DNA from: Bacteroidales bacterium
GTDB taxonomy: Bacteria; Bacteroidota; Bacteroidia; Bacteroidales; UBA932
Assembly: GCA_024693285.1 (NCBI GenBank)
Contig: JAILLE010000022.1
Location: forward strand, 53,688-117,687
DNA: 64,000 bases
Direction of reading: 5' to 3'
Part shown: positions 24,566 to 32,918 of the stretch, one piece after another
Layout of the letters: every line of letters begins with the position of its first letter
Numbering within the stretch: position 1 is the stretch's first letter
Translations under genes and position numbers: made by a program
The notes under the pieces: model-generated
The model's database searches: none
The model's input: the letters and a program-made list of their open reading frames with translations, nothing else
Told to the model about the DNA's origin: nothing

Positions 24566-26101
24566 ATGAAAAACATCCTTAAAATCGCGATCGCATCGAT
24601 AGTGGCTCTTGCCATGGTCGCGTTCCCTGTGGATTCATATTCCCAGAATAGATCTTCCTCGAGCAGAGGCTCGTCGTCTTCAACATCAAGTGCCAGGAGC
24701 TCATCCTCCGCTTCCAGCGTGAGAAGCAGCTCTTCCGGTTCTTCTTCCAGAAGTTCGGCTAGCATGTCGAGAAGTTCTTCTTCCGCACCTTCCAGCTCTC
24801 GTTCAGCGCAGGTCAACTCCGGGTCTTCCCAAAGAAGCTCCGGTTCCTACTCCTCGAGAAGCTCGGCTTCTACTTCGAGCTCCCGTAGCTCCCAGGTAGG
24901 CAGTGGCACCTCCCAGAGAAGCTCCGGCTCCTCTCAGAGAAGTTCCGCCACCACCTCCAGCTCCCGTAGCTCCCAGGTAGGCAGCGGCACCTCCCAGAGA
25001 AGCTCCGGCTCCTCTCAGAGAAGTTCCGCCACCACTTCCAGCTCCCGTAGCTCCCAGGTTGGCAGCGGCACCTCCCAGAGAAGCTCAGCTACTTCTCAGA
25101 GAAGTTCCACCGCTTCCGCTTCCAGGAGCTCCAGCTCCAGGGTAGCCCAGCCTATCGGCCGGTCCGGATCTTCCAGGAGCAGCGCATCCCGCAGCGCGGG
25201 TACCGGCTCCGCCAGAGAAAGGGCCCAGTCCGTGGGTAACGCCACCCGTGACGGTCTCGCCACCTACGACAAGAATATGTCGCGCGCCGGAAACGACGTG
25301 ATGAGAGAGACCCGCAATGACTTCATGAGGATTGGAGAGGACAGGAACGTCCACAGGATCCCTCCGAGGGACCGTGACTTCCTCCCTTACAACCATCCGG
25401 GACACTTCTGGGGTCACGCCCCTCACTACTATGGCTACAGGGTCAGTTACCTGCCGCCTCGTTACAGGAGGGTGACCTATTGGGGAATCGAGTACTGCTT
25501 GTATGATGGGATCTACTACAGGCCCTACGGTGGGTACTGGGTAGTCTGCAGACCTCCTTTCGGAGTTTGCATCGACCTGGCGATCTCTGACCTGCTGTTC
25601 TCCAGAGTACGCTTCTCGTACTACTGCAACACCTACAGGTTGTTCAACGCCATTGATGCCAACAACAGGGTCATCGACGAGCAGAACAGGATCATCGCCC
25701 AGAACAACGCCACTATCGCGGCGCAGAATAACGCGATCGCCTTGAATACCACAAGGGCCAACGACGCGTACACCCTCGCCAACAGGCTTGGACTGGTGCA
25801 GAGCTACGCTTACGCGGATCAGCCTTACTACTATCAGGACGGTGTGTTCTACATCGTAAACTCCAAAGGCCAGTATGAGGTCATAGTCCCTCCGGCCGGA
25901 GCCCTCGTCGAGGAGCTTCCCGATGACTACGACACCATCACCCTTGATGGAGTATCTTACTACAAGGTGGACGACACCGTCTACAGGACCACCCTCGTGG
26001 AGGGCAAGCCCTATCTCGAGGTCCTGGGCCAGATGTACGGCAAGCTCGCGCAGCAGCATAATTATTACTCCAACGGAGTGAAATACAACGATCTCTATTG
26101 A
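24566..26101 (+). CDS. Secreted Ser/Arg-rich repeat protein with DUF6515-like domain
   Basis: A signal peptide (IASIVALAMVAFPVDSYS) is followed by about 190 residues made almost only of Ser, Arg, Gly, Gln and Thr. These include three copies of a 27-residue unit (QVGSGTSQRSSGSSQRSS). From about residue 270 a folded domain rich in Tyr and Pro begins (HYYGYRVSYLPPRYRR, CLYDGIYYRPYGGYWV), matching DUF6515. Then come an Asn/Ala helix (NRIIAQNNATIAAQNNA) and a small C-terminal domain with repeated YY(K/Q). It is probably periplasmic or surface-exposed, and its function is unknown. The basic, flexible Ser/Arg stretch could bind anionic wall or surface polymers. It lies between namZ and the AmgK-like gene. 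Confidence 0.82.
   Translation: MKNILKIAIASIVALAMVAFPVDSYSQNRSSSSRGSSSSTSSARSSSSASSVRSSSSGSSSRSSASMSRSSSSAPSSSRSAQVNSGSSQRSSGSYSSRSSASTSSSRSSQVGSGTSQRSSGSSQRSSATTSSSRSSQVGSGTSQRSSGSSQRSSATTSSSRSSQVGSGTSQRSSATSQRSSTASASRSSSSRVAQPIGRSGSSRSSASRSAGTGSARERAQSVGNATRDGLATYDKNMSRAGNDVMRETRNDFMRIGEDRNVHRIPPRDRDFLPYNHPGHFWGHAPHYYGYRVSYLPPRYRRVTYWGIEYCLYDGIYYRPYGGYWVVCRPPFGVCIDLAISDLLFSRVRFSYYCNTYRLFNAIDANNRVIDEQNRIIAQNNATIAAQNNAIALNTTRANDAYTLANRLGLVQSYAYADQPYYYQDGVFYIVNSKGQYEVIVPPAGALVEELPDDYDTITLDGVSYYKVDDTVYRTTLVEGKPYLEVLGQMYGKLAQQHNYYSNGVKYNDLY
24878..25120 (+). repeat. 81-bp in-frame tandem repeat, three copies
   Basis: Units begin at 24878, 24959 and 25040 with AGCTCCCGTAGCTCCCAGGT and are 81 bp apart (27 codons). 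The third copy decays after about 50 bp. They lie within the Ser/Arg-rich coding region and probably vary by slippage or recombination. Confidence 0.9.
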
Positions 26102-26105
26102 TCTG

Positions 26106-27521
26106 ATGGAAAAGCTCAAGGATTTATTCGAAAGCTATACAGGTCAGAGAGCCACAGAAGTTGAGGAGTTAACCTCCTCAGGTAGCAATAGGAGATATTT
26201 CCGCTTGAAGGGCGGAAATATCTCCATTATTGGTGTGGTTGGGACCAACAAGGAAGAGAACAACGCTTTCATCAAGCTCAGTCGTCATTTCGTCGAGAAG
26301 GGAATAAGAGTCCCTAAGGTTTTGGCGGTTTCGGATGACCAGATGCGTTACGTCCAGGAGGATCTGGGTGACGACCAGCTTTATAAGCTTGTGTCCCATG
26401 GCCGTGAGAGTGGGGAGTATAGCTCCTACGAGAGCCATCTGCTGTGCCAGGCCATGGAGGCGCTTCCCAAGATCCAATTCAAGGGTGCCGAGGGGCTAGA
26501 TTGGTCAGTATGCTATCCGGAGCCGGCTTTCAGCGAACGGATGATAATGTTCGACCTCAATTATTTCAAGTATTGTTTCCTGAAGGCGACTGGGCTCGAG
26601 TTCAATGAGGTGAAGCTGCAAGAGGATTTTGAGAGATTGAGGGATGACTTGATGAGCGACATGGGGGAGACTTTCATGTGCCGTGACTTCCAGTCCAGGA
26701 ATGTCATGGTAAAAGATGGTGAACCTTATTTCATTGATTTCCAGGGAGGACGCAAGGGACCGATTTATTATGATGTGGCCTCTTTCGTCTGGCAGGCTAG
26801 GGCCCGTTATCCGGAAACTCTCCGCAAGGAGATGGTCCAGACCTATCTTAAGTCGCTTAAAGGATATATGCCCGTTGATGAGGATGTTTTTCATGAAAGG
26901 TTGCGGCTTTTCATCCTCTTCAGGAGTCTCCAGGTCTTGGGTGCGTACGGTTTCCGGGGCTATTTTGAGAAGAAGCCACATTTCCTCGCCAGTGTGCCAT
27001 TCGCTCTCAGTAACTTGAGGAAGCTTCTTCAGAAGCCTTTCGAGTCGTATCCGTACCTCAATGCCATCCTCTCCAAGCTCACCACCATGTCCCAGTTCAA
27101 TAATATCGCTGAGGACAAGAGGCTGGAGGTTAGGATATTCAGTTTCTCCTATAAGAAAGGTATACCGGCCGACACTACCGGCAACGGCGGAGGGTATGTC
27201 TTTGACTGCCGCGCGGTAAACAACCCCGGGAAATACGAGTATTATCGCCAATTCACCGGGTTGGACCAGGAAGTAATCAAGTTTCTTGAGGATGATGGAG
27301 AGGTGACAAAGTTCCTGGAGAGCGTGTTCCCTCTTGTCGACGCACATGTCAAACGATTCATGGAGAGGAAGTTCACCCATCTGCAGGTTTGTTTCGGTTG
27401 CACCGGGGGCCAGCATAGATCGGTCTATTGCGCTGAGCATCTGGCAAATCACCTGTCAGAGCGCTTTGACATAAAGATAACGGTTTCTCACCGGGAACTG
27501 GACATCGAGAAGATATTATAA
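26106..27521 (+). CDS. AmgK-like amino-sugar kinase fused to RapZ C-terminal-like domain
   Basis: The 471-residue protein has an aminoglycoside-phosphotransferase-type kinase (about 1-330): GSNRRYFRLKGG, the catalytic loop CRDFQSRNVM and metal site YFIDFQGGRKGP. This is the AmgK type, which phosphorylates MurNAc or GlcNAc at the anomeric carbon. The C-terminal 130 residues (LEVRIFSFSYKKGIP, FDCRAVNNPG, VCFGCTGGQHRSVYCAE) match the C-terminal domain of RapZ, which binds GlcN6P/RNA in E. coli. A MurU-like gene starts six bases later, giving the kinase/uridylyltransferase pair of the anabolic MurNAc recycling route. The fused RapZ part may sense amino sugar, but that is inference. Confidence 0.88.
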   Translation: MEKLKDLFESYTGQRATEVEELTSSGSNRRYFRLKGGNISIIGVVGTNKEENNAFIKLSRHFVEKGIRVPKVLAVSDDQMRYVQEDLGDDQLYKLVSHGRESGEYSSYESHLLCQAMEALPKIQFKGAEGLDWSVCYPEPAFSERMIMFDLNYFKYCFLKATGLEFNEVKLQEDFERLRDDLMSDMGETFMCRDFQSRNVMVKDGEPYFIDFQGGRKGPIYYDVASFVWQARARYPETLRKEMVQTYLKSLKGYMPVDEDVFHERLRLFILFRSLQVLGAYGFRGYFEKKPHFLASVPFALSNLRKLLQKPFESYPYLNAILSKLTTMSQFNNIAEDKRLEVRIFSFSYKKGIPADTTGNGGGYVFDCRAVNNPGKYEYYRQFTGLDQEVIKFLEDDGEVTKFLESVFPLVDAHVKRFMERKFTHLQVCFGCTGGQHRSVYCAEHLANHLSERFDIKITVSHRELDIEKIL

Positions 27522-27527
27522 TCGCAG

Positions 27528-28268
27528 ATGAAAGCCCTTGTTTTCGCCGCCGGCCTCGGCACCAGGTTAAAGCCGCTGACTGACTCCATCCCCAAAGCGC
27601 TTGTCCAAGTGGGTGGTGAGCCTTTGCTATCTCATGTGATGAGAAAGCTGGAAGCAGCTGGAATTGAGGATATTGTGGTCAATGTCCATCATTTCGCCGA
27701 CTTGATAATCAATTATTTGAGGGAGCAGGATGGTTTCGGGACAAAGGTTTTTGTCTCTGATGAGAGAGACTTGTTGAGGGAAACAGGGGGCGGAATCCGT
27801 CATGCCAGGCAATTTCTGGAGGGTGATGGACCTTTCCTTGTCCATAATGTGGATATCCTTTCTGATCTGGATATCCGTTGGTTTATCTCTCAAGCCCGTC
27901 CTGGGGCGCTTTCCAACATTCTTGTTAGTGAAAGGGTAACCAAGCGGTACCTTCTTTTCGATGATGACATGAGGATGGTAGGGTGGACCAATGTCGAGAC
28001 TGGAGAGGTCCGAAGCCCCTATCCCGGTTTGGATCCTTCCCGTTTCCGTAAATACGCTTTTTCGGGAGTGCATTTGATTTCTGACAGAATATTCACTATA
28101 TTTGATGAGGATGACTGGGGTGAGAGATTCCCTATAATGGACTTTTATATTAAAGAATGTGCCTCGCATCCGGTGTATGGTGTGATGCCTGAAAAGTTGA
28201 GGATGATGGATGTCGGTAAGGTCGAGGCGCTTTCAGAGGCGGAGATATTCCTAACAACACTCAAATAA
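27528..28268 (+). CDS. murU: MurU-like sugar-1-phosphate nucleotidyltransferase
   Basis: The 246-residue protein has the nucleotidyltransferase N terminus MKALVFAAGLGTRLKPLTDS then IPKALVQVGGEP, the metal aspartate in HNVDILSDLD, and VNVHHFADLI. MurU makes UDP-MurNAc from MurNAc-1-phosphate and UTP, bypassing de novo synthesis and its fosfomycin-sensitive step. The enzyme is similar to GlmU and mannose-1-phosphate guanylyltransferases, and only the neighbouring AmgK-like kinase favours the MurU role. The gene is six bases after the kinase and nine bases before mscL. Confidence 0.85.
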   Translation: MKALVFAAGLGTRLKPLTDSIPKALVQVGGEPLLSHVMRKLEAAGIEDIVVNVHHFADLIINYLREQDGFGTKVFVSDERDLLRETGGGIRHARQFLEGDGPFLVHNVDILSDLDIRWFISQARPGALSNILVSERVTKRYLLFDDDMRMVGWTNVETGEVRSPYPGLDPSRFRKYAFSGVHLISDRIFTIFDEDDWGERFPIMDFYIKECASHPVYGVMPEKLRMMDVGKVEALSEAEIFLTTLK

Positions 28269-28276
28269 AAAGCATT

Positions 28277-28723
28277 ATGGCAAAAGGTAAATTCTGGTCC
28301 GAATTCAAGGACTTCGCGATGAAGGGAAATGTCATTGACATGGCTGTCGGTGTGGTCATCGGCGGTGCCTTCGGAAAGATCGTCACCTCACTGGTGAGCG
28401 ACATTATCATGCCCGCTGTGGGCGCTCTTTGCGGCGGCCTCAACTTCACTGATTGGAAGTGGGTTCTCAAGGAGGCTGTCATGAAAGGCGAGGAGGTTGT
28501 CAAGCCCGAGGTCGCTATCTCTTGGGGTAATTTCCTGCAGGTGATATTCGACTTCATCATCATCGCCCTCTGCATCTTCTTCGTTATCAAGGGCATTAAC
28601 AAGGCTAAAGCTCTCTCTGAGAAGAAGAAAGAAGAGGCTCCCGCCGAGCCTGAGGCTCCGGCACCCAAGCCTGATGATGTGGTTCTTCTCGAGGAGATCC
28701 GCGACCTTCTTAAGAACAAGTAG
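28277..28723 (+). CDS. mscL: Large-conductance mechanosensitive channel
   Basis: The 148-residue protein opens FKDFAMKGNVIDMAVGVVIG then GAFGKIVTSLV, the conserved N-terminal amphipathic helix and pore helix of MscL. The second membrane helix is about residues 80-105 (FLQVIFDFIIIALCIFFVIK), and an acidic/proline tail precedes a C-terminal helical bundle (VVLLEEIRDLLKN). It opens under membrane tension to release solutes during osmotic downshock. It is last in the wall-recycling run. Its 3' end overlaps the convergent nhaC by 14 bases. Confidence 0.96.
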   Translation: MAKGKFWSEFKDFAMKGNVIDMAVGVVIGGAFGKIVTSLVSDIIMPAVGALCGGLNFTDWKWVLKEAVMKGEEVVKPEVAISWGNFLQVIFDFIIIALCIFFVIKGINKAKALSEKKKEEAPAEPEAPAPKPDDVVLLEEIRDLLKNK

Positions 28724-30164
28724 TAGACTTGTTCCTGAATATCTTGTAGCCGGTCGCGGCTACGATCACGCTCATGAACGGGCTGATGATATTAAAGAAA
28801 CAGAATGGGAGATAAGTTAGGGTCGGCACACTCAAAATAGTGGCTTGTGTCATCCCGCAACTGCTCCAAGGAAACAATGGCGAGGTTACTGTCGCAGAGT
28901 CTTCCACGGCTCGGCTCAGTAACCTCCCTTCGTATCCATCCTTCTCGTAAACGTCCTTGAATATGCTGGAAGTCAATATGATGGATAGATACTGGTCGGA
29001 CACGATCCCGTTTAGGACGGTTCCGGTTGTGACTGTCGAGGCTACGAGGCTGGTGCGGCGCTTGGTGAGCGGAATAATCATACTGGCCAGGTTACGCAAC
29101 ATCCCGCTGGCTTTCATAGCCGCTCCGAAACACATTGCGCAAATGATCAGGTAAACCGTGTTGAGCATTCCGGCCATCCCTCTCGTGGACACAAGTTGGT
29201 TCACTTCCGGATTGCCTGTGTCGAGACTTACCGAATCGTAGATTGTCTGCACCACGCCGGTGAACATGACTTTCCATCTGGCGCCTTCTGCGGCCATGGA
29301 ACCGATCTCGTGGATTATTGAAGGTTGGAATACAAGGGCGGCAACCACAGCAAGCAGAATAGACAAGGCTAAGACCATTATCGCCGGCATTTTCCGGGCG
29401 ATCATCACGCCAGTCAATACTGGTATGATAAATAGCCATGGCGTAATCCTGAATCTGGCGGCAAGTGTGTCCGTGTAGGTTGAGATTGTGGCCGCATCGG
29501 AACTTGAATGGGTCAATCCGAGGATAAGGAATATGATCAGCGTTATGGTAATTGAAGGCACCGTAGTGAAGAACATATACCGAATATGCTGGAATAGAGG
29601 CACTTTATTTAAGGATGAGGCCATTACGGTCGTATCGGACAGTGGGGATATCTTGTCTCCGAAATAGGCTCCCGAGATGATCGCTCCTGCGATAACCCCA
29701 TCGCTGAATCCTTCAGCCTTCCCAATGCCGAGCAGGGCTACTCCTATTGTGGCTATAGTGGTCCAGGAACTACCGATCATCAGTGACACCAACGCACAAA
29801 TCACACAAGCAGTCACCAGGAATATCTTGGGGCTGATTATCTTGACTCCATAATAAATAAAAGTGGGCACGATGCCGCTCATGGTCCAAGTCCCCGAGAT
29901 GCCTCCAATCAGGAAAAGGATAACAATGGCTGTGGTTACATCACCAATATTGCCTTTTATCGCTTCCTCGAAATCGCTCCACGGAACTTTGAAAAGCCAC
30001 ATCGCTAGCCATACGCAGATCCCAGCCGAGAAAAGCAAGGCAACCTGGCTGGCGCCAAGGATCGCATCGCTCCCGAAAATGCTGATATCGAGAGCCAGTA
30101 GTGCCACAAGTGTAGTTATAGGGATCAATGAGATTCCCAACCTGGAAAAGGATTTACGGGCCAT
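28710..30164 (-). CDS. nhaC: NhaC-family Na+/H+ antiporter
   Basis: The 484-residue inner-membrane protein has about twelve hydrophobic segments and the NhaC/IT-superfamily blocks GISGTWTMSGIVPTFIYYG, GSSWTTIATIGVALLGIG, GAYFGDKISPLSDTTVMASS and TSPLFPWSSCG. NhaC proteins exchange external protons for internal sodium. Some members are malate:lactate antiporters, so the substrate is not certain. ATG 30164 (MARKSFSRLG) is preferred over a start 17 codons upstream because it matches the usual family N terminus. Confidence 0.88.
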   Translation of the reverse strand: MARKSFSRLGISLIPITTLVALLALDISIFGSDAILGASQVALLFSAGICVWLAMWLFKVPWSDFEEAIKGNIGDVTTAIVILFLIGGISGTWTMSGIVPTFIYYGVKIISPKIFLVTACVICALVSLMIGSSWTTIATIGVALLGIGKAEGFSDGVIAGAIISGAYFGDKISPLSDTTVMASSLNKVPLFQHIRYMFFTTVPSITITLIIFLILGLTHSSSDAATISTYTDTLAARFRITPWLFIIPVLTGVMIARKMPAIMVLALSILLAVVAALVFQPSIIHEIGSMAAEGARWKVMFTGVVQTIYDSVSLDTGNPEVNQLVSTRGMAGMLNTVYLIICAMCFGAAMKASGMLRNLASMIIPLTKRRTSLVASTVTTGTVLNGIVSDQYLSIILTSSIFKDVYEKDGYEGRLLSRAVEDSATVTSPLFPWSSCGMTQATILSVPTLTYLPFCFFNIISPFMSVIVAATGYKIFRNKSTTCS

Positions 30165-30260
30165 TTCGTCAAATTCGTTGAATAACAGTACGCAATATAA
30201 AAATTTTTTTGTCATTTTTATGCAAGATTTCTCAAATCCGGGATTTATAGTATAGAAGCT

Positions 30261-31094
30261 ATGAAGATGAATGTTGGAAAGCTGATGAAGCAGGATCTGC
30301 TCCTTTCATGTCATTTCATGGCGGTCTTGACGCTTTTGGCTGTCCTGGCGACAGCATGTGATCGTGAGGAGTTCGATTCTTCCTTGTCACAGACAGCCGA
30401 GCTCGCAAGCCTGCAGGATGACATCAGATGGGCAAACGCCATCGTGACTGTGAGGAAGTCCTATTCTGGCCGGGATTATTTCCAGTTGGACGAGAGGACC
30501 ACTCTCGAGCCTGTTGGCTGGAATAATCCCTTCAGCGAGGAGGTGAGGGCATTGGTGGCTTTCTCGGACCTGGGACCTGGGACCGGTTTCTGTACAAGGA
30601 CGGTCGCTGTTGAGCGAATAGACTCGATTGTCACCAGGGACGCGACCTACATCGATGTGGATGACGGCCTGACAGGAGGTTCCGATATCCCGGTCTCCGT
30701 TGTTAAGACCGGTTTCGGTTCCACAGCCGAGTTGCTTGAGTCAAGCAGTCCTCTCGATGTGGTCACGGATGAGGGTATTCCTGATTGGATGACCTTTTCT
30801 GAGGATGGCTACCTTATGATCCACTTCGCCACATTCTGGGGAGATGTCACATTACATTCTGTCAACCTCTACGCTTCGCGGAAGCATCCGGACCACTTGT
30901 ATTTGGTCCACAAAGACAACGGAGATTTTCAGAGTTCCTGGAAAGAGAGTCTGGTAGCCTTTAGGATCTGTCAGATGTACATGTCAAGGAAAGATGAGTA
31001 CAGAGATCCTTCTTCTGTTGTTCTTCATTGGATGTCTTTCAGTGGAGAGAAAACATTGAGGCTGAGGTACGGTAACAGGGCATCAGAGAAATAG
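30261..31094 (+). CDS. NigD-like lipoprotein
   Basis: The 277-residue protein has a long N-terminal basic stretch, then a lipoprotein signal (LTLLAVLATAC; cysteine at 33). The body resembles NigD-like Bacteroidota proteins: an N-terminal small beta domain (IVTVRKSYSGRDYFQLDERT, RALVAFSD) and a C-terminal domain with DWMTFSEDGYLMIHFATFWG and HLYLVHKDN. Family function is unknown. It ends one base before the ECF sigma gene, with which it is probably co-transcribed. Confidence 0.72.
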   Translation: MKMNVGKLMKQDLLLSCHFMAVLTLLAVLATACDREEFDSSLSQTAELASLQDDIRWANAIVTVRKSYSGRDYFQLDERTTLEPVGWNNPFSEEVRALVAFSDLGPGTGFCTRTVAVERIDSIVTRDATYIDVDDGLTGGSDIPVSVVKTGFGSTAELLESSSPLDVVTDEGIPDWMTFSEDGYLMIHFATFWGDVTLHSVNLYASRKHPDHLYLVHKDNGDFQSSWKESLVAFRICQMYMSRKDEYRDPSSVVLHWMSFSGEKTLRLRYGNRASEK

Positions 31095-31095
31095 C

Positions 31096-31671
31096 GTGTT
31101 GACAGAGGAGAAAGAGAAACAGGTCTTTGAAAGGGCCAGGGATGGTGACAGGAAGGCGGTCAGGCAACTTTACGACCGTTATTCCTCCTTCCTTGCGGCG
31201 ACATGCTCACGTTTCCTTCCTGACAAGGGGGACCAGAAGGATGTCCTTCAAGACGGTTTCGTCAAGATATTCTCGTCTCTGGACAAGTTCGATTACAGGG
31301 GGGAAGGGTCTCTGAAAGCATGGATGAGGCAGATTGTCGTAAATGAGTGCCTCAAGGTTTTGCGGAAGAGGAAGAGGAGCGTGCCGATCTTGTTCGAGGA
31401 AGAATTGAGGGATGTGGAGGTAGAGGAGGACACGGGGCCTCCTGAAGTGGAGAGAGTCCCAGCGGCGGTGATCCACGAGATGATAAAGGAACTACCTGAT
31501 GGTTACAGAGCTGTGTTTAACCTTTTTGTCCTCGAGGAGAAAAACCACAAGGAGATATCCGATCTGCTTGGGATAACAGAGAGCACGTCAGCCTCGCAGC
31601 TGTACAGGGCCAGGATGATTCTGGCGAAGAAGATTAAGGAATATTTAGGAAAAGTCAAGATAAAGCGATGA
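31096..31671 (+). CDS. ECF-type RNA polymerase sigma factor
   Basis: The 191-residue protein has sigma region 2 near 20-85 (YDRYSSFLAATCSRFLPD, DVLQDGFVKIFSSLDKF, GSLKAWMRQIVVNECL) and region 4 near 130-180 (LPDGYRAVFNLFVLEEKNHK, EISDLLGITESTSASQL). The start is GTG 31096, or TTG 31099, just after the previous stop; there is no ATG in reach. Its TGA overlaps the ATG of the next gene by four bases (ATGA), so sigma factor and barrel protein are coupled. The next protein, with a cytoplasmic N terminus, is the likely anti-sigma factor. Confidence 0.92.
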   Translation: MLTEEKEKQVFERARDGDRKAVRQLYDRYSSFLAATCSRFLPDKGDQKDVLQDGFVKIFSSLDKFDYRGEGSLKAWMRQIVVNECLKVLRKRKRSVPILFEEELRDVEVEEDTGPPEVERVPAAVIHEMIKELPDGYRAVFNLFVLEEKNHKEISDLLGITESTSASQLYRARMILAKKIKEYLGKVKIKR

Positions 31672-32918
31672 GCGAAGATTGGTTGAAAATAGTCAAGGAA
31701 AAGATGGAGTCTGTCGAGACTCCTGCCCCCGAAGGGGTGTGGGAGCACTTGGAGACTGAACTTTTCCCTGCCAAGACACACAAGGTGAGGTATATGCCTT
31801 GGGTGTGGGGCTTCGCCGTCGCTGCTGCCTTGGCTTTAGGTGTATTCGCCGGAGTGCGCATGATAGATCGCGTCAACGGCAATGACACCATCAAAGACGA
31901 TAACAGGATAGCGGAAGGCCAGGTCTCGCCCAACATTAACAATTCTTCTTCAGTCGACAATGGGGGAGACCAGGCGCCTTCTGTAGTTGAGCCGATCCAC
32001 ATAATCCCGGCTCCAAAGGGTTCTTCCCTGGCTGTCGTCTCGCCATCGGAGCTGATTCCGGATGAAGCTGTCGAGCTCCCCGTGGAGGTCGTCGAACCTC
32101 CTGTGGAAGTCCAGGACAAACCGACGGAGGTTATCCAGGACCAGAAGAAAGAGACCGTATTCAAGACGAATCATGACGGAGAGGATTGGTCAAAGTATAT
32201 GCCGGCTGACGGAGAGAGTCGTGGCCGTGGGGAGAACAAGCCTTCTGCCGGATTCTCCTTCTCCAGCGCCGCCAGGAATGCCCAAGATGCGAGCATCATG
32301 GACACTAGGCCTTTCTTCCAGGGCTATGCGGCTAATTTTGAGGTCGGTACAAGGGATGACGCCTCGATTTATACAAGGACGGTATCTGTCCCCGTATCTA
32401 AGGATGAGGATCATCATAGGCCTGTTAGATTGTCTCTGTCGCTAGATTTCCCGTTAAATGATGTTCTCTCTCTCGGGACCGGGTTGACGTATTCCATCCT
32501 GCACAGCACCTTTACGACTTCGTCCGGAAACAGGGTGTCAGAGGATTCCCAGACTCTGGGATATCTTGGCTTGCCTCTTAATCTCAAGGCGAATCTTTGG
32601 GACAAGGATGTGTTTACGGTTTATGCCCTGGGCGGTGGCATGGTTGAGAAATGTGTCAGCGGGGTGTCTAAGACATCGGTGACTGTCGGAGGGGAATCTA
32701 CCGGTAGTGTCACAAGGAACACATTCGCTGTCAAGCCATTGGCTTGGTCGTTGAATGCGGGTGCTGGCCTGCAGTTGAATCTCCCGGGAGGCTTCGGCCT
32801 ATATGCTGAGCCTGGTGTAAGTTACCATTTATCGGGCGACTCCAAAGTCAGGTCCATCTACACGGAGCATCCGTTCGATTTCGTCCTGGCCTTCGGTGCG
32901 AGATTCTCGTTCAGATGA
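31668..32918 (+). CDS. Inner-membrane anchored protein with outer-membrane-barrel-like C terminus, candidate anti-sigma
   Basis: The 416-residue protein has four parts. There is a cytoplasmic N terminus of about 42 residues (DWLKIVKEKMESVETPAPEG), one membrane helix (about 44-64, VWGFAVAAALALGVFAGV), and a Pro/Glu/Val-rich periplasmic linker (about 70-165). The C-terminal 200 residues are of beta-barrel type (LSLSLDFPLNDVLSLGTGLT, ending LAFGARFSFR). Such proteins follow ECF sigma factors in Bacteroidota. The short N terminus could hold the sigma factor while the barrel domain senses the envelope. The gene is translationally coupled to the sigma factor and convergent with hutI (8-base overlap). 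Confidence 0.8.
   Translation: MSEDWLKIVKEKMESVETPAPEGVWEHLETELFPAKTHKVRYMPWVWGFAVAAALALGVFAGVRMIDRVNGNDTIKDDNRIAEGQVSPNINNSSSVDNGGDQAPSVVEPIHIIPAPKGSSLAVVSPSELIPDEAVELPVEVVEPPVEVQDKPTEVIQDQKKETVFKTNHDGEDWSKYMPADGESRGRGENKPSAGFSFSSAARNAQDASIMDTRPFFQGYAANFEVGTRDDASIYTRTVSVPVSKDEDHHRPVRLSLSLDFPLNDVLSLGTGLTYSILHSTFTTSSGNRVSEDSQTLGYLGLPLNLKANLWDKDVFTVYALGGGMVEKCVSGVSKTSVTVGGESTGSVTRNTFAVKPLAWSLNAGAGLQLNLPGGFGLYAEPGVSYHLSGDSKVRSIYTEHPFDFVLAFGARFSFR

Noticed and set aside
24878..25120. Regularly spaced repeats as a possible CRISPR array
   Set aside because: Units are contiguous, 81 bp, in frame with a Ser/Arg-rich protein, and have no unique spacers.
25085..26119. Long open frame (344 codons) on the minus strand opposite the DUF6515 gene
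   Set aside because: It is antisense to a coding gene with a clear signal peptide and family match. The frame stays open because of the GC-rich, biased codon use of that gene, and its translation is low-complexity Val/Arg/Asp with no domain.
26505..27452. 315-codon minus-strand frame opposite the AmgK-like gene
   Set aside because: It lies fully inside a gene with strong family motifs and has no domain of its own; it is a shadow.
30165..30215. Extended N terminus of NhaC
   Set aside because: The additional 17 codons are not typical of the family; MARKSFSRLG fits the usual start.
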